A stretch of 64,000 nt of DNA from Moellerella wisconsensis ATCC 35017. GTDB lineage: Bacteria > Pseudomonadota > Gammaproteobacteria > Enterobacterales > Enterobacteriaceae. Position 1 is the first letter of the stretch; each line of letters begins with the position of its first letter. The notes below the pieces were generated by a model. That model was not told the origin of the DNA. It did not search any database and was given only the letters and a program-made list of their open reading frames with translations. The stretch is from contig NZ_LGAA01000003.1 of assembly GCF_001294465.1 (NCBI RefSeq), positions 124,001 to 188,000 on the forward strand, given 5' to 3'. This document shows, piece by piece, positions 17,303-30,398 of the stretch. The translations under genes and the position numbers were made by a program.

Positions 17303-18220
17303 CTATTGCTGGCCCGATTCTGAAAGGTCGTCTTGTTCTTGGCCTAATAGCGCCAATTCCAACAATGCATAGCGGTGTTCAACAAAACTGTGAGCGTTGT
17401 TGGCTACCGTCAGTTTGAATAATGCAACCGCATTATTCTTATCCCCCAGACTTAGGTAATTTTTACCTAAATAGAAGTTAGTTTCACTGAGATGTTCAGC
17501 GAGCGAAGTGTTATCCATTGAATTTTGTTTTAAACGCTCCATCAATGTATTTTCATTGATGTTCCCTAAATAAAATTCAACAATGTTCCAGCCCCATTGC
17601 CCTTTTTCCGATTTGTCATAACGTGCCGACAAGTTAGCTTTCGCTACTTGGGGATCAATTTCTTTTTCCACCAAATAAAGCCATAAGCTACGGAAAGGGT
17701 CGTTTGGATCGTCTTGATAATACGCCAGCAGATCATCCTGCGCTAATTTATACCGGCCACCGTAATAAAGTGCGATGCCTCGGTTCATACGCGCGAAATT
17801 GTAAGTTGGATCAAGTTCTAATACAGAATCAAACGCTTCATAGGCGGCATCATAGTTGCCTGCCTGCGTAAAGTATATCCCAAGAAAATTAAAAATCTCT
17901 GGAATATCAGGACGTATGGCTAACGCAGTCGAAAAATCGTTGCGAGCCAATGCCCTTAAACCGAGACTATCATACAACACACCGCGCTCATATAAAAGCT
18001 GTGCGTACTCATCATCGGTCAATGAACGACTCGCAAGGATTTGTTCCATACGAGCCAATATAACTTCCTGTTGCAATGTAGGTTGTAAAGGAATAGCCAG
18101 AACTTGATTAGTTCGCCACTCTTTATTACTGCAGCCAATCAATAAGAAAAGAAATGCCGCAGAGATAAGGCGTACAAACGCATTCGCATCCCTTCTCTTA
18201 AGACAGATACTGTTCAGCAT
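17303..18220 (-). CDS. nlpI: Lipoprotein NlpI
   Basis: A 305-residue outer-membrane lipoprotein with tetratricopeptide repeats. Its lipobox ends LLIGC, with the lipidated cysteine at residue 30 and an N-terminal region longer than in E. coli NlpI (294). TPR motifs are visible around residues 75-175 ([40 protein letters not shown]). NlpI is an adaptor that recruits the protease Prc to degrade the peptidoglycan hydrolase MepS, and scaffolds other endopeptidases. AAGGA precedes the ATG by 6 bases, supporting the start. It lies between pnp and deaD as in E. coli. Confidence 0.95.
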   Translation of the reverse strand: MLNSICLKRRDANAFVRLISAAFLFLLIGCSNKEWRTNQVLAIPLQPTLQQEVILARMEQILASRSLTDDEYAQLLYERGVLYDSLGLRALARNDFSTALAIRPDIPEIFNFLGIYFTQAGNYDAAYEAFDSVLELDPTYNFARMNRGIALYYGGRYKLAQDDLLAYYQDDPNDPFRSLWLYLVEKEIDPQVAKANLSARYDKSEKGQWGWNIVEFYLGNINENTLMERLKQNSMDNTSLAEHLSETNFYLGKNYLSLGDKNNAVALFKLTVANNAHSFVEHRYALLELALLGQEQDDLSESGQQ

Positions 18221-18305
18221 ATTCCGTCCTTACATTGCTACTGGATCTTTTCAGCAAAATTGCTGAACGGTGCCCTTTTTACAGGACACCTGTTTCAAGG
18301 TCAAC

Positions 18306-20429
18306 TTATTCCGCTGAGTCTTGTTGTGCAGCAGGAGCTTCTTCCGTTGTAACGGCTTCTTTCATGCTGAGACGGATACGACCTTGGCGGTCGATTTCCA
18401 TGACTTTAACTGGAACTTCTTGACCCATTTGCAGATAGTCAGTCACTTTCTCTACACGCTTGTCAGCGATTTGAGAAATATGCACCAGACCTTCTTTACC
18501 GCCACCAATTGCAACGAAAGCACCGAAATCAACGATACGCGTTACTTTACCTTGGTAGACGCGATTAACTTCAACTTCTGCGGTAATTTCTTCGATACGA
18601 CGGATAGCTTCTTTGGCTTTTTCACCATCAGTTGCCGCGATTTTTACAGTACCATCGTCTTCGATTTCGATAGTCGTTCCTGTTTCTTCAGTCAGCGCAC
18701 GAATAACAGAACCGCCTTTACCAATCACATCTTTGATTTTATCAGAGCTGATTTTGATGGTATGAATGCGTGGTGCAAACTGAGAAATATCATCGCGTGG
18801 GCTATTGATAGCCTGTTCCATGACCGTTAGGATATGTAAACGCGCGCCTTTAGCTTGGTTCAGTGCCGCTTGCATGATTTCGCGGGTAATACCCTCGATT
18901 TTAATATCCATCTGCAATGCGCTGATACCTTCACGGCTACCGGCTACTTTGAAGTCCATGTCGCCTAAGTGATCTTCATCACCCAGAATATCAGACAGAA
19001 CTACATAGTTTTCATCTTCTTTAACTAAGCCCATTGCAATACCTGCAACCGCAGCTTTAATTGGCACACCCGCATCCATCAGTGCTAAAGAAGCACCACA
19101 GACAGAGGCCATTGAGGATGAACCGTTTGATTCAGTGATTTCAGAAACCACACGGATCGTGTATGGGAATTCAGCCTGAGTTGGCATCACTGCCAATACA
19201 CCGCGTTTAGCCAAACGACCATGACCAATTTCACGACGTTTAGGTGAACCGACCATTCCAGTTTCGCCCACAGAGTATGGAGGGAAGTTGTAATGGAATA
19301 AGAAGCTGTCAGTACGTTCGCCCATCAGCTCATCGATGTTCTGGGCATCGCGTGCCGTTCCCAGAGTTGCGGTAACCAGCGCCTGAGTTTCACCACGAGT
19401 AAACAATGCTGAACCGTGAGTACGTGGTAGAACGCCAGTACGTACATCTAACGCACGGATCATGTCTTTTTCACGGCCATCGATACGTGGCTCACCACGT
19501 AATACACGGCTACGAACTACTTGTTTTTCTAAACCAGACAGCAGGTCTGAGATTTCAGATGCGTCTAAAGTTTCGTCTTCTGCTAATAATGCGGCAGTAA
19601 CTTCTTCTTTGATCAGATTAACTTGTGTATAACGCTCTTGTTTTTCAGTGATACGGTAAGCATCGCCTAGACGGCTTTCAGCCAGTGCTGCAACACGATC
19701 GCTCAGCGCTTGGTTAACTGGCTCTGGCTGCCAATCCCATTTCTCTTTACCAACTTCTGCAACCAGTGCATTGATATTTTCAATTACCACTTGTTGTTGA
19801 TCGTGACCAAACACAACTGCACCGAGCATTTCTTCTTCGCTCATCAGTTCTGCTTCTGATTCAACCATCAATACTGCGCCTTCAGTACCGGCAACAACTA
19901 AATCTAAACGGCTTTCTTTTAATTCGTCAGCGGTTGGGTTCAGTACATATTGGCCATCAATGAAACCAACACGTGCAGCACCAATTGGGCCATTGAATGG
20001 AACACCTGACAGTGACAGCACCGCAGATGCACCAATCATTGCTACGATGTCTGGATTAACTTGTGGGTTAACAGAAACAACGGTAGCGATAATTTGAACT
20101 TCGTTTAAGAAGCTATCTGGGAACAATGGGCGTAATGGACGGTCGATTAAACGAGCGATCAGTGTTTCGCCTTCGCCAGGACGGCCTTCACGACGGAAGA
20201 AACTTCCTGGAATACGGCCTGCTGCGTAAGTACGTTCTTGATAGTTAACAGTTAAAGGGAAAAAGCTTTGCCCTTCTTTAACTTTTTTCTGCGCAACAAC
20301 AGTAACGAGAACCGCAGTATCGTCCATGTTGACCATAACTGCTGCTGTCGCTTGGCGCGCCATCATACCGGTTTCGATAGTGACTGTGTGTTGACCGTAT
20401 TGGAATTTACGAATAGTAGGATTTAGCAA
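18306..20429 (-). CDS. pnp: Polynucleotide phosphorylase (PNPase)
   Basis: A 707-residue 3'-to-5' phosphorolytic exoribonuclease of the RNA degradosome. Two RNase PH-like domains (about 1-210 and 310-545) flank an all-helical domain; KH (about 550-615, [14 protein letters not shown]) and S1 (about 620-690, [26 protein letters not shown]) domains follow. The start is a TTG at 20429, as in E. coli: it is preceded by AAAGGG at 7 bases and yields the family N-terminus [12 protein letters not shown], whereas the upstream ATG at 20462 adds 11 unrelated residues. The leader carries a long stem that resembles the RNase III site of the known pnp autoregulation. Confidence 0.96.
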   Translation of the reverse strand: MLNPTIRKFQYGQHTVTIETGMMARQATAAVMVNMDDTAVLVTVVAQKKVKEGQSFFPLTVNYQERTYAAGRIPGSFFRREGRPGEGETLIARLIDRPLRPLFPDSFLNEVQIIATVVSVNPQVNPDIVAMIGASAVLSLSGVPFNGPIGAARVGFIDGQYVLNPTADELKESRLDLVVAGTEGAVLMVESEAELMSEEEMLGAVVFGHDQQQVVIENINALVAEVGKEKWDWQPEPVNQALSDRVAALAESRLGDAYRITEKQERYTQVNLIKEEVTAALLAEDETLDASEISDLLSGLEKQVVRSRVLRGEPRIDGREKDMIRALDVRTGVLPRTHGSALFTRGETQALVTATLGTARDAQNIDELMGERTDSFLFHYNFPPYSVGETGMVGSPKRREIGHGRLAKRGVLAVMPTQAEFPYTIRVVSEITESNGSSSMASVCGASLALMDAGVPIKAAVAGIAMGLVKEDENYVVLSDILGDEDHLGDMDFKVAGSREGISALQMDIKIEGITREIMQAALNQAKGARLHILTVMEQAINSPRDDISQFAPRIHTIKISSDKIKDVIGKGGSVIRALTEETGTTIEIEDDGTVKIAATDGEKAKEAIRRIEEITAEVEVNRVYQGKVTRIVDFGAFVAIGGGKEGLVHISQIADKRVEKVTDYLQMGQEVPVKVMEIDRQGRIRLSMKEAVTTEEAPAAQQDSAE

Positions 20430-20500
20430 AATAGTACCCTTTCTTAGACCACATGATTTCATTCATCTGTGGCATTAGTTTTCTCTTCTTACTACATCCT

Positions 20501-20585
20501 CGCGACTAATGAGAGGACTGAAACGGGTTATTGATACTCTAGCTGATTAGCTGTTAGTCAATATTCAATACTCTCATTAGCCGCG
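20501..20585 (-). promoter_or_regulatory. Long leader stem of pnp mRNA (candidate RNase III site)
   Basis: CTAATGAGAG (20506-20515) is an exact inverse copy of CTCTCATTAG (20571-20580). The flanking CGCG on each side (20501-20504 and 20582-20585) extends the stem to 15 pairs with one mismatch. It lies 72 bases upstream of the TTG start on the pnp strand. In E. coli RNase III cuts a long pnp leader duplex, after which PNPase degrades the short arm and represses its own translation; this stem is the natural counterpart. Confidence 0.72.
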
Positions 20586-21077
20586 CGAATCGGTTGTAGC
20601 CGAAGAGGCTCATACAATAATAATGTTATTTAACTTCTGTGCGGCTAAATAAAGTTCACTGCTGATTATTTATCAGTCTGATATTAACTTTAGCCAAACA
20701 ACTTTAGTCAAAACAGTAACGATGAGTTACATCGACCGGATTGAATTTAGCACAAGAAGCTTATTGCTTCACGCCTTATATGCCCACAATACTGTAATCT
20801 ATATGGGATATATAGCCAGCCAATATTAACGCTTTACCCCGAGAAATTCAGGAATAAATTAACCGCCAATCAAAATAGATGCGAGCGGCGCATTCAGCTG
20901 ATCTAGTTTAACATTTTAGTTAAGTGAATTTCGAGTCTAACTTCACTTGAAATAAAATATTCCGCTATTTAAATAGTATAAATAGTACTTTTCAATATCA
21001 TTTAAGGAGTAGAAAAGACTATTTCCAAAGCGATTTTTACAACATTGGCTGATATAAAGATCAACTCTATCCAGAAG
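20586..21077. other. Long rpsO-pnp intergenic region
   Basis: About 490 bases with no credible gene between the pnp leader stem and the rpsO terminator. Nothing is certain in it. In E. coli and Yersinia this interval encodes the small RNA SraG/PsrO, transcribed away from pnp, so a homologue is possible. A weak hairpin AAGTGAA (20922-20928) / TTCACTT (20942-20948) is present. I could not define sRNA ends. Confidence 0.35.
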
Positions 21078-21100
21078 AAAAGGGGCCAATAGGCCCCTTT
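21074..21100 (-). terminator. Terminator of rpsO
   Basis: Stem AAAGGGGCC (21079-21087) with GGCCCCTTT (21092-21100) and a 4-base loop. On the minus strand it is followed by TTTTCTTCT. It lies 19 bases after the rpsO stop; in E. coli the equivalent terminator is leaky and lets transcription run into pnp. Confidence 0.88.
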
Positions 21101-21118
21101 CCACTGAAACTTGCTTGA

Positions 21119-21388
21119 TTAGCGACGCAGACCAAGACGCTCTAACAGAGCGGTATAACGTGCAACATCTTTGCTTTTCAGGTAGTTCAGCTGGTTACGA
21201 CGCTGAGCAACCATACGCAACAGACCACGACGGCTATGGTGATCTTTTTTGTGCTCTGAAAAGTGACCTTGCAGGTGATTAATTTGCGCAGTTAACAGTG
21301 CAACTTGAACTTCACTTGAACCAGTGTCGTTTTCGCCACGGCCAAATTCTGCAACAATTTTTGCTTTCGCTTCAGTACTTAGAGACAT
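21119..21388 (-). CDS. rpsO: 30S ribosomal protein S15
   Basis: An 89-residue ribosomal protein, exactly the usual length. It binds the 16S rRNA central domain early in 30S assembly and, in E. coli, represses its own translation by binding a pseudoknot at its start. The family blocks [21 protein letters not shown] and the basic [18 protein letters not shown] are visible. It lies between truB and pnp as in E. coli and can be transcribed from its own promoter in the 247-base gap upstream or from the upstream nusA operon. Confidence 0.97.
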   Translation of the reverse strand: MSLSTEAKAKIVAEFGRGENDTGSSEVQVALLTAQINHLQGHFSEHKKDHHSRRGLLRMVAQRRNQLNYLKSKDVARYTALLERLGLRR

Positions 21389-21635
21389 AATAACTCCAGA
21401 TGATTGATATATTAGGTAACGAGAGCCAATCTCTAATTTAGCTTCTCAAAATAAAGCTTAATATTTATAAACCGCAGCTATCATAACGCTAACTGTTTCT
21501 AACCGCACCGGTTCTCATCGAACATATACAGAGAGTCAACATAAAAGCCCAATAACAACCAAAGCCATATAAATAGTTAAGCGGCGTCATTCTACGCTGC
21601 TTATCAACACAACGCAATATGACAACCCAACGACG

Positions 21636-22589
21636 TTATTCGTTGATTGGATTTTCAACGACTAATCGACGTGGAGCAACTAAACCTTCTTCGTTGATCA
21701 CAGCAATACCAATAAATTTGGCATCATCTCCTCGGGTGACACGTACCATTTCACCTTCTGGCAAGTTGTTTATCGCCGTTCTTACTGGCTGACCTTGCTG
21801 GAAATAACCGGCTGTGGTTTCACAAAGATTAACCGCTGGAAAATGCACGACCGCGGTATCCATAGGTAATAATAGAGGGTCTAGCACCTCTTCTAGTGGA
21901 TGCCCTTGTTGTTCGGCAAGTTCCTTTAATGCGGTTAATTGTTCTAATGTCACCATTCTTTCATACGGATAGTTAGCGACTTGTATGCGGCGCAAATAAA
22001 TAACATGTGCGCCACATCCGAGAAGTTCACCAAGATCATCAGTAATCGTTCGAATATAGGTGCCTTTAGAACAATGAATTTCTAATTCCAGTTCATCACC
22101 TTCCCAGCGAATAAACTGCAATTCATAAACAGTAATCGGACGCGCATCGCGCTCTACCGTTATGCCTTTGCGGGCGTATTCATATAACGGTTTACCTTGA
22201 TGTTTCAAGGCTGAGTACATTGATGGAACTTGCAGTGTTTCACCGCGAAAACTGTCCAGTGCAGCATCAAGCTGTTCTTGAGTCACATTCACTGGGCGCT
22301 CACTGATAATTTGCCCCTGAGAATCAGAGGTATCAGTACGCTGCCCTAGACGCGCAATAACGCGATAGCGTTTGTCGGAATCGAGTAAGAACTGAGAGAA
22401 CTTTGTCGCTTCACCTAAACACACTGGCAACATGCCTGTTGCCAGTGGATCTAGCGCACCAGTGTGACCGGCTTTGTTCGCATTAAACAGGCGGCGAACC
22501 TTCTGCAGTGCATCATTAGAGGAAATATCTTGCGGTTTATCCAGTAATAATACGCCATGTATATCACGGCCACGACGACGGCGAGCCAT
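21636..22589 (-). CDS. truB: tRNA pseudouridine(55) synthase TruB
   Basis: A 317-residue enzyme that converts U55 in the T loop of most tRNAs to pseudouridine and also acts as a tRNA chaperone. The catalytic aspartate is in the motif [15 protein letters not shown], residue 47 here. A C-terminal PUA-like RNA-binding domain follows from about residue 250 ([17 protein letters not shown]). Its ATG shares one base with the rbfA stop (TAATG), so the two are translationally coupled. It belongs to the metY-rimP-nusA-infB-rbfA-truB transcription unit. Confidence 0.97.
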   Translation of the reverse strand: MARRRRGRDIHGVLLLDKPQDISSNDALQKVRRLFNANKAGHTGALDPLATGMLPVCLGEATKFSQFLLDSDKRYRVIARLGQRTDTSDSQGQIISERPVNVTQEQLDAALDSFRGETLQVPSMYSALKHQGKPLYEYARKGITVERDARPITVYELQFIRWEGDELELEIHCSKGTYIRTITDDLGELLGCGAHVIYLRRIQVANYPYERMVTLEQLTALKELAEQQGHPLEEVLDPLLLPMDTAVVHFPAVNLCETTAGYFQQGQPVRTAINNLPEGEMVRVTRGDDAKFIGIAVINEEGLVAPRRLVVENPINE

Positions 22590-22999
22590 TATTTTTCCTC
22601 TTGTCCATCTGTATCTACGCGACGTTTTTCATCATCACGTACCACATTAGACACCAGGTTTGACATCCGCATCCCTTCGACTAATGAGCTATCATAAGAG
22701 AATGTTAATTCTGGTAATACGCGTAAACGCATTGATTTTCCTAGCAATGAACGAATAAATCCCGCAGCTTCGTTCAATGCTTTAATGCCATTTTTAACCA
22801 TTTCAGAATCATGCTCTGCATCCAAAAAGTTTAAAAAAGTCACATAAACTTTTCCGTAGGCTAGATCTCGTGATAATTCGACACCTGAAACTGTCGCCAT
22901 TCCGATACGAGGGTCTTTAATTTCACGCTGTAGGATAATGGCGATTTCTTTCTGCATTTCCTGAGCGACGCGCTGAGCGCGGGTAAATTCTTTTGCCAT
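22589..22999 (-). CDS. rbfA: Ribosome-binding factor A
   Basis: A small KH-fold protein (136 residues; E. coli 133) that binds the 30S subunit, helps mature the 16S 5' end and is needed in the cold. Conserved stretches are [35 protein letters not shown] and [12 protein letters not shown] start at the ATG at 22999: AGGAG lies 8 bases before it and the product begins MAKEF, as in E. coli; the frame's first ATG adds six residues that include the Shine-Dalgarno sequence. A strong hairpin separates it from infB. It overlaps truB by one base. Confidence 0.96.
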   Translation of the reverse strand: MAKEFTRAQRVAQEMQKEIAIILQREIKDPRIGMATVSGVELSRDLAYGKVYVTFLNFLDAEHDSEMVKNGIKALNEAAGFIRSLLGKSMRLRVLPELTFSYDSSLVEGMRMSNLVSNVVRDDEKRRVDTDGQEEK

Positions 23000-23017
23000 C
23001 GTTATATCTCCTGACAT

Positions 23018-23042
23018 TTAGGGGGGCATATAGCCCCCCTAA
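23018..23042 (-). repeat. Strong GC hairpin between infB and rbfA
   Basis: TTAGGGGGGC (23018-23027) pairs with GCCCCCCTAA (23033-23042), a perfect 10-base stem with a 5-base loop. No T run follows on the minus strand, so it is not a classical terminator. It ends 18 bases before the rbfA start and would be in the polycistronic mRNA, where it may protect upstream RNA, be processed, or insulate rbfA translation. Confidence 0.75.
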
Positions 23043-23071
23043 CAATATAGTAAGATGAACTTGCGGTAAAA

Positions 23072-25807
23072 TTAACCGTCGATAGAACGTTTGATTTCAA
23101 TGATCTCAAAGACTTCGATCATATCACCAGGGCGGACATCGTTGTAGTTTTTAACACCGATACCACATTCCATACCGTTACGAACATCACTCACATCATC
23201 TTTAAAGCGACGTAATGATTCTAATTCACCTTCGTAAATAACCACGTTATCACGCAGAACGCGAATTGGGTTATTACGTTTAATCGTACCTTCAACCACC
23301 ATACAACCAGCAACGGCACCAAATTTCGGTGATTTAAACACATCACGAACTTCAGCCAGACCAATGATTTGTTGTTTGTATTCAGGTTCAAGCATACCAC
23401 TCATCGCCTGTTTGATTTCATCAATCAGACTATAGATAACCGAGTAGTAACGCAAATCAACACTTTCGCTTTCAATGACACGACGTGCAGATGCATCAGC
23501 ACGAACGTTAAAGCCCAGGATGATGGCATTTGATGCTGCAGCCAGTGAAGCGTCAGTCTCTGTGATACCACCCACACCTGAACCGATGATTTTAATTTTA
23601 ACTTCATCAGTAGACAGTTTTTGCAGTGAGTCAGTAATGGCTTCACAGGTTCCTTGAACATCGGTTTTCAGTACGATATTCAATTCAGAAACTTTACCTT
23701 CTTCCATGTTCGCAAACATGTTTTCCAGTTTAGATTTCTGCTGGCGAGCCAGTTTCACATCACGGAATTTGCCTTGACGATACAGAGCAACTTCACGTGC
23801 TTTTTTCTCATCGCGAACGACTGTTGCTTCATCACCGGCAGAAGGAACGCTGGACAGACCCAGAATTTCGACTGGCATTGATGGACCGGCAGTTTGAACT
23901 TCTTTACCTAATTCGTTGCGCATTGCACGAATACGGCCATATTCAAAACCACACAGTACGATATCGCCTTTGTTCAATGTACCTTCTTGAACCAGGATAG
24001 TCGCAACTGGACCACGGCCTTTATCAAGATAAGATTCAATGACAACACCGCTTGCCATACCTGTACGAACAGCGCTCAGTTCAAGAACTTCAGCTTCTAA
24101 CAGGATAGCTTCCAGCAGTTCATCAATACCGGTACCTTTCTTCGCTGAAACATTAACGAATTGGTTTGTTCCACCTAATTCTTCAGAGAAGATACCGTAT
24201 TGCATTAATTCATTTTTGACGCGTGTAGGGTCAGCTTCTGGTTTATCCATTTTGTTGATAGCAACAACAACTGGAACGCCTGCGGCTTTCGCATGCTGAA
24301 CGGCTTCAACCGTCTGAGGCATAACGCCATCATCTGCAGCAACAACCAGAACCACGATATCCGTTGCTTGTGCACCACGAGCACGCATTGAAGTAAACGC
24401 GGCGTGTCCCGGAGTATCAAGGAAGGTAATCATACCTTTATCAGTTGTTACATGATAAGCACCGATGTGCTGGGTAATCCCGCCCGCTTCGCCAGAGGCG
24501 ACTTTTGTTGAGCGAATATAATCCAGTAATGAGGTTTTACCATGGTCAACGTGACCCATAATGGTAACCACTGGTGGACGTGGCTCTGCGATTGATTCGC
24601 CGCCTGTATCACGGTCGCTCAGGATAGCTTCTTCTAATTCGTTTTCACGACGCAGAATAACTTTATGTCCCATTTCTTCCGCAACCAGTTGAGCAGTTTC
24701 CTGATCAATAACCTGGTTAATCGTTGCCATAGCGCCCATTTTCATCATAGTTTTGATGACCTGAGAGCCTTTAACTGCCATTTTATTAGCCAGTTCAGCA
24801 ACAGTAATGGTTTCACCAATGATAACGTCACGGTTTACTGCAGCAACGGGCTTGTTAAAGCTCTGTTGCAGTGAGCTACCTTTACGGTTCTTTTTAGATT
24901 TACCATTACGACCGACAGCACGCTCTTCTTCGCGATCTGCTTTCTCAGAAAGTTTATTGCCTTTCTTTTGACGCGGAGCTTTAGTCGTACGGTTACGTGT
25001 GCGACGACCTTCTTCTTTTGCATCACTCTCATCTTCTGCTTCTTGAGCATGGCGATAAGTGGTTGTATGGTAATCGGTTACTTCTTCAGTTGGTGCATCT
25101 TCAGTAACTGGATTTTCTGCGGCCATACGGCGAGCCTCTTCAGCAACACGAAGCGCATCGGCTTCGACTTTACGACGAACTTCTTCTTCGGCTTTGCGTT
25201 TTAATTCCGCAGCTTCCGCTTCAAGACGTTGTTTTTCACTGATTACTTCACCGGTTTTGCCTGATTTCTGTTGATTTTCGCTTTGTTTCACTTTCTCTAT
25301 TTCCGCTGCTTCGCGCTTAGCTTTTTCAGCTGCTTCACGTCTTGCTTTATCTTCGGCGTTACGCTTTGCTTCTGCGTCACGTTGTGCTTTCTCTTGAGCA
25401 TCACGTTTCGCTTTTTCTTCCGCTTCGCGTTGTGCCTTTTCTTCAGCTTCGCGCCGTGCTTGCTCTTCCGCTTCACGCTTCGCCTGCTCTTCCGTTTCTG
25501 CCTGTTCTACAGCATCGCGGTTTACATATGTACGTTTTTTGCGGACTTCGATATTTACCGATTTGCTTTTGCCACCGGTGACGGGGACACTCAACGTACT
25601 ACGAGTCTTCCGTTGTAGTGTCAATTTACTTGGCTGACCTGCTGTACCGCCTTGTTCACGATTCAGATGTGCCAGCAAAGTTTCTTTTTCATTCTGACTA
25701 ACAGAGTCACTCTCACCTTTTTTGATCCCTGCGTCAGCAAATTGCTGTACCAGGCGTTCAACTGAGGTTTGAATTTCTGCTGCCAATGATTTTACAGTTT
25801 CTGTCAT
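23072..25807 (-). CDS. infB: Translation initiation factor IF-2
   Basis: A 911-residue GTPase (E. coli 890) that brings initiator tRNA to the 30S subunit and promotes subunit joining. An N-terminal IF2-N module is followed by a very charged, repetitive Lys/Arg/Glu/Ala helix (about residues 100-230), a second IF2-N module (about 330-380), then the GTPase core with [12 protein letters not shown] near residue 420, DTPGHAAF and [10 protein letters not shown], and beta-barrel domains ending [10 protein letters not shown]. Internal starts yield shorter isoforms in E. coli; whether they occur here is not decided. It follows nusA by 23 bases within one operon. Confidence 0.97.
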   Translation of the reverse strand: MTETVKSLAAEIQTSVERLVQQFADAGIKKGESDSVSQNEKETLLAHLNREQGGTAGQPSKLTLQRKTRSTLSVPVTGGKSKSVNIEVRKKRTYVNRDAVEQAETEEQAKREAEEQARREAEEKAQREAEEKAKRDAQEKAQRDAEAKRNAEDKARREAAEKAKREAAEIEKVKQSENQQKSGKTGEVISEKQRLEAEAAELKRKAEEEVRRKVEADALRVAEEARRMAAENPVTEDAPTEEVTDYHTTTYRHAQEAEDESDAKEEGRRTRNRTTKAPRQKKGNKLSEKADREEERAVGRNGKSKKNRKGSSLQQSFNKPVAAVNRDVIIGETITVAELANKMAVKGSQVIKTMMKMGAMATINQVIDQETAQLVAEEMGHKVILRRENELEEAILSDRDTGGESIAEPRPPVVTIMGHVDHGKTSLLDYIRSTKVASGEAGGITQHIGAYHVTTDKGMITFLDTPGHAAFTSMRARGAQATDIVVLVVAADDGVMPQTVEAVQHAKAAGVPVVVAINKMDKPEADPTRVKNELMQYGIFSEELGGTNQFVNVSAKKGTGIDELLEAILLEAEVLELSAVRTGMASGVVIESYLDKGRGPVATILVQEGTLNKGDIVLCGFEYGRIRAMRNELGKEVQTAGPSMPVEILGLSSVPSAGDEATVVRDEKKAREVALYRQGKFRDVKLARQQKSKLENMFANMEEGKVSELNIVLKTDVQGTCEAITDSLQKLSTDEVKIKIIGSGVGGITETDASLAAASNAIILGFNVRADASARRVIESESVDLRYYSVIYSLIDEIKQAMSGMLEPEYKQQIIGLAEVRDVFKSPKFGAVAGCMVVEGTIKRNNPIRVLRDNVVIYEGELESLRRFKDDVSDVRNGMECGIGVKNYNDVRPGDMIEVFEIIEIKRSIDG

Positions 25808-25830
25808 TCCATTCCTTCCTGCTACAGTGA

Positions 25831-27815
<1,985 letters not shown>

Positions 27816-27831
27816 GCCCACCCCCAGACAT

Positions 27832-27853
27832 AAAAAAAGGGCTATAAAAGCCC
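27832..27853 (-). terminator. Second terminator between metY and rimP
   Basis: Stem GGGCT (27839-27843) / AGCCC (27849-27853) with a 5-base loop. On the minus strand a run of seven T follows. It lies only about 17 bases upstream of the rimP start, so read-through or antitermination is required for rimP-nusA-infB expression. Confidence 0.8.
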
Positions 27854-27876
27854 AGTTAATTCGGTTGTCAAATAAC

Positions 27877-27898
27877 AAAAAACCCCGAAATTCGGGGC
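27877..27898 (-). terminator. First terminator downstream of metY
   Basis: Stem CCCCGA (27883-27888) / TCGGGG (27892-27897), followed on the minus strand by TTTTTTGTT. Together with the second hairpin it forms a tandem attenuator between tRNA-fMet and rimP, as in the E. coli metY-nusA operon. Confidence 0.85.
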
Positions 27899-28017
27899 TT
27901 AAGTAACTGGACCCTGTAGTGTCAACGGGTTCAACCAGTTTCTTAGTAATCTTTTAAAATTAGAGTTAATCGTGTAAATACCGATAAATGCATTTGAAAA
28001 GATAGTTGACTAAGAAG

Positions 28018-28094
<77 letters not shown>

Positions 28095-28110
28095 TTCGAA
28101 AACGTGACAT

Positions 28111-28139
28111 ATACTACGCTGATAACCTGCAAATCGCAA
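28111..28139 (-). promoter_or_regulatory. Promoter of metY and the nusA-infB operon
   Basis: On the minus strand TTGCGA (28139-28134), a 17-base spacer and TAGTAT (28116-28111) make a good sigma-70 promoter. The predicted start is near 28104, about 10 bases before the mature tRNA 5' end, in the gap between the two tRNA genes. Confidence 0.65.
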
Positions 28140-28152
28140 GCTATACAAATAA

Positions 28153-28242
28153 TGGTGCCGAGAAGGGGACTTGAACCCCTACGCCCGTTTTGTAGGCACT
28201 ACCACCTCAAGGTAGCGTGTATACCAATTTCACCACCTCGGC
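28153..28242 (-). tRNA. leuU: tRNA-Leu (GAG)
   Basis: A class II tRNA of about 90 bases with encoded CCA and a long variable arm. On the minus strand it opens GCCGAGGTGGTG and closes TCTCGGCACCA; six acceptor pairs are canonical and the seventh is G-T. The anticodon loop CTTGAGG gives GAG (complement at 28206-28208). The variable arm is about three bases longer than in E. coli leuU. It lies downstream of secG, as in E. coli. Confidence 0.96.
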
Positions 28243-28351
28243 ACAGAAATGAGATTATTCGCTTTTTTAACAATCTCATTTTTAAACTTTACTTTACTAC
28301 TTTCGATAATTTGGTATCGACACAAAATTATCTATTTGGAATCTAGGACAC

Positions 28352-28690
28352 TTAACGTGGAATATCACTCGTTGGTGTCGCTGGTGCTACCGGAACGTCT
28401 GTTGGTCGCTCGACTTTTGCCGGTTCGCTAATGTTTTCCCATTCGCTACCAGTTCCATACTTATTGGCTGTCATATTGCCTAAAGTTAAACTGAGAATGA
28501 AAAACAGCGCTGCAAAGATCCCAGTCATACGAGTCATGAAGTTACCAGAGCCCGATGAACCAAACAGTGTTGCAGAAGCACCCGCACCGAAAGAAGCACC
28601 CATGTCAGCGCCTTTACCCTGCTGGAGCATTATCAGAGCAACAAGCCCAATTGCAACTAGCAAGAAAACAATTAAAAGAGCTACGTACAT
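28352..28690 (-). CDS. secG: SecG subunit of the SecYEG translocon
   Basis: A 112-residue inner-membrane protein (E. coli 110) that stimulates SecA-driven preprotein translocation. Two hydrophobic segments (about 2-22 and 52-72) flank a cytoplasmic loop with the family signature LIMLQQGKGADMGASFGAG. The C-terminal 30 residues are polar and proline-rich. It lies between glmM and leuU, as in E. coli. Confidence 0.96.
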   Translation of the reverse strand: MYVALLIVFLLVAIGLVALIMLQQGKGADMGASFGAGASATLFGSSGSGNFMTRMTGIFAALFFILSLTLGNMTANKYGTGSEWENISEPAKVERPTDVPVAPATPTSDIPR

Positions 28691-28747
28691 TTGAGTTACC
28701 TATTTTCAATAGCGGTTCATAACTTAATCGTTATGACAAAATAACTG

Positions 28748-28788
28748 CACACCTACTCACTTCCTCTTAACAGGAATGAGCGGGTGTG
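28748..28788 (-). repeat. Long hairpin between glmM and secG
   Basis: An arm at 28748-28765 pairs with an arm at 28772-28788: about 16 base pairs with one bulge (28760), one mismatch (28755/2881) and one G-T pair, and a 6-base loop. On the minus strand a T-rich stretch begins several bases after the stem. It is a candidate terminator or attenuator in the glmM-secG gap. The rest of that 366-base gap (28691-29056) is AT-rich and featureless to me. Confidence 0.55.
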
Positions 28789-29056
28789 GATATTAACGAA
28801 AGCCGGGCTGACAAGCAAGAGTATTTTCATTTAAATCGACTATTTGCGGAAAAAAACACCAGTAATTACACCGCTATTTATGTTCAACTTATGGTCATTA
28901 TTTTTCTATATAGTTTTATCTATAACTTTCTATACAGTCTATCTCTTGCTACCTAACATCAATAATATCATTAAGCGCATTAGTAAAGCAAAACACGCCT
29001 AATGATCCTTGTCATTTTATCGATGATTTTATGACTATTTTATTAATAAATAGCCA

Positions 29057-30394
29057 TTAACCAGCCATTTTAACCGCATCAGCAATACGGTGCGCCATAG
29101 CCGTCACTTCGGCCTCATTTTCGCCTTCGACCATCACTCGAATTAATGGCTCAGTGCCTGATTTTCTGAGTAATACTCGTCCTTTACCCGCCAACTCTTT
29201 GACCACTTGTTCATTCACATTTTGTACTAATTCTGACTGTAATGGGTCATGAGATCCGGAAAAACGTACATTGACCAGTATCTGAGGTAGTAACTTCATA
29301 CCACTGCATAAATCATGCAAACTCATGTGGTTACGTACCATAGCGCTTAAAATTTGTAAGCCCGCAACAATCCCGTCACCAGTGGTCGTTTTATCCAGTA
29401 AAATAACATGGCCTGAATTTTCCGCGCCCATACGCCAGCCTTTTTCTTGAAGTTTTTCAAGTACATATCGGTCACCAACTTTCGCGCGTTCGAAAGGAAT
29501 ACCCAGTTGCTTTAACGCAATCTCCAATCCCATATTACTCATTAAGGTGCCAATAACACCACCGCGTAGTTGCCCTTGGCGTAGAGCTTCGCGAGCAATA
29601 ATATACAAAATTTGATCGCCGTCGACTTTATTACCTAAATGGTCAACCATTATAATTCGGTCGCCATCACCATCAAAGGCTAAACCAACATGCGCTTTCT
29701 CTTCGAGAACATGTTTTTGTAATAAGCGCACATCGGTTGCACCACACTCTTCATTGATATTAATACCGTTTGGTTCGCAACCAATAGCAATAACTTCTGC
29801 GCCGAGCTCGCGCAATACATTCGGTGCAATGTGATAAGTTGCACCATTAGCACAATCAATGACAATTTTTAATCCACCCAAGCTTTGGTCACTTGGAAAG
29901 GTACCTTTACAGAATTCAATATAACGGCCAGCAGCATCAACGATACGATTCGCACGTCCTAACTCTGCAGATTCAACGCAAGTAATCGGTTTTTCCATCT
30001 CAGCTTCAATAGCTTCTTCTACATCGTCCGGTAATTTAGTCCCGTCAATGGAGAAAAATTTAATCCCGTTATCGTAATATGGATTATGTGAGGCAGAAAT
30101 TACAATTCCTGCTTCAGCACGAAATGTACGGGTTAAATAGGCAACCGCAGGGGTTGGCATTGGTCCGGTAAACGAAGCAGATAATCCTGCTGCCGCTAAA
30201 CCAGCTTCTAATGACGATTCCAGCATATAGCCTGAAATTCGAGTATCTTTACCAATAATGATTTTACGTGAACCATGACGCGCTAAAACCTTTCCAGCCG
30301 CCCAACCTAATTTTAAAACGAAATCTGGAGTGATCGGGCTATCACCTACTTTGCCTCGAATACCATCTGTCCCAAAATATTTACGGTTACTCAT
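29057..30394 (-). CDS. glmM: Phosphoglucosamine mutase GlmM
   Basis: A 445-residue alpha-D-phosphohexomutase, exactly the E. coli length, converting glucosamine-6-phosphate to glucosamine-1-phosphate for UDP-GlcNAc, hence peptidoglycan and LPS. The phosphoserine loop is [15 protein letters not shown] with S102; the metal loop DGDGDR, the sugar loop (GAENSGH) and the phosphate-binding [12 protein letters not shown] follow. The start is the ATG at 30394; the frame runs 52 codons further upstream, into folP, without homology. It follows folP after 4 bases, so they are coupled. Confidence 0.97.
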   Translation of the reverse strand: MSNRKYFGTDGIRGKVGDSPITPDFVLKLGWAAGKVLARHGSRKIIIGKDTRISGYMLESSLEAGLAAAGLSASFTGPMPTPAVAYLTRTFRAEAGIVISASHNPYYDNGIKFFSIDGTKLPDDVEEAIEAEMEKPITCVESAELGRANRIVDAAGRYIEFCKGTFPSDQSLGGLKIVIDCANGATYHIAPNVLRELGAEVIAIGCEPNGININEECGATDVRLLQKHVLEEKAHVGLAFDGDGDRIIMVDHLGNKVDGDQILYIIAREALRQGQLRGGVIGTLMSNMGLEIALKQLGIPFERAKVGDRYVLEKLQEKGWRMGAENSGHVILLDKTTTGDGIVAGLQILSAMVRNHMSLHDLCSGMKLLPQILVNVRFSGSHDPLQSELVQNVNEQVVKELAGKGRVLLRKSGTEPLIRVMVEGENEAEVTAMAHRIADAVKMAG

Positions 30395-30398
30395 AAGA

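Noticed and set aside
18321-18830. 169-codon plus-strand frame antisense to pnp
   Set aside because: Lies wholly inside the well-conserved pnp gene; amino-acid composition (Phe/Asp/Asn-rich) is typical of a shadow frame.
28104-28346. 80-codon plus-strand frame across the tRNA genes
   Set aside because: It reads antisense through tRNA-Leu, a common false gene.
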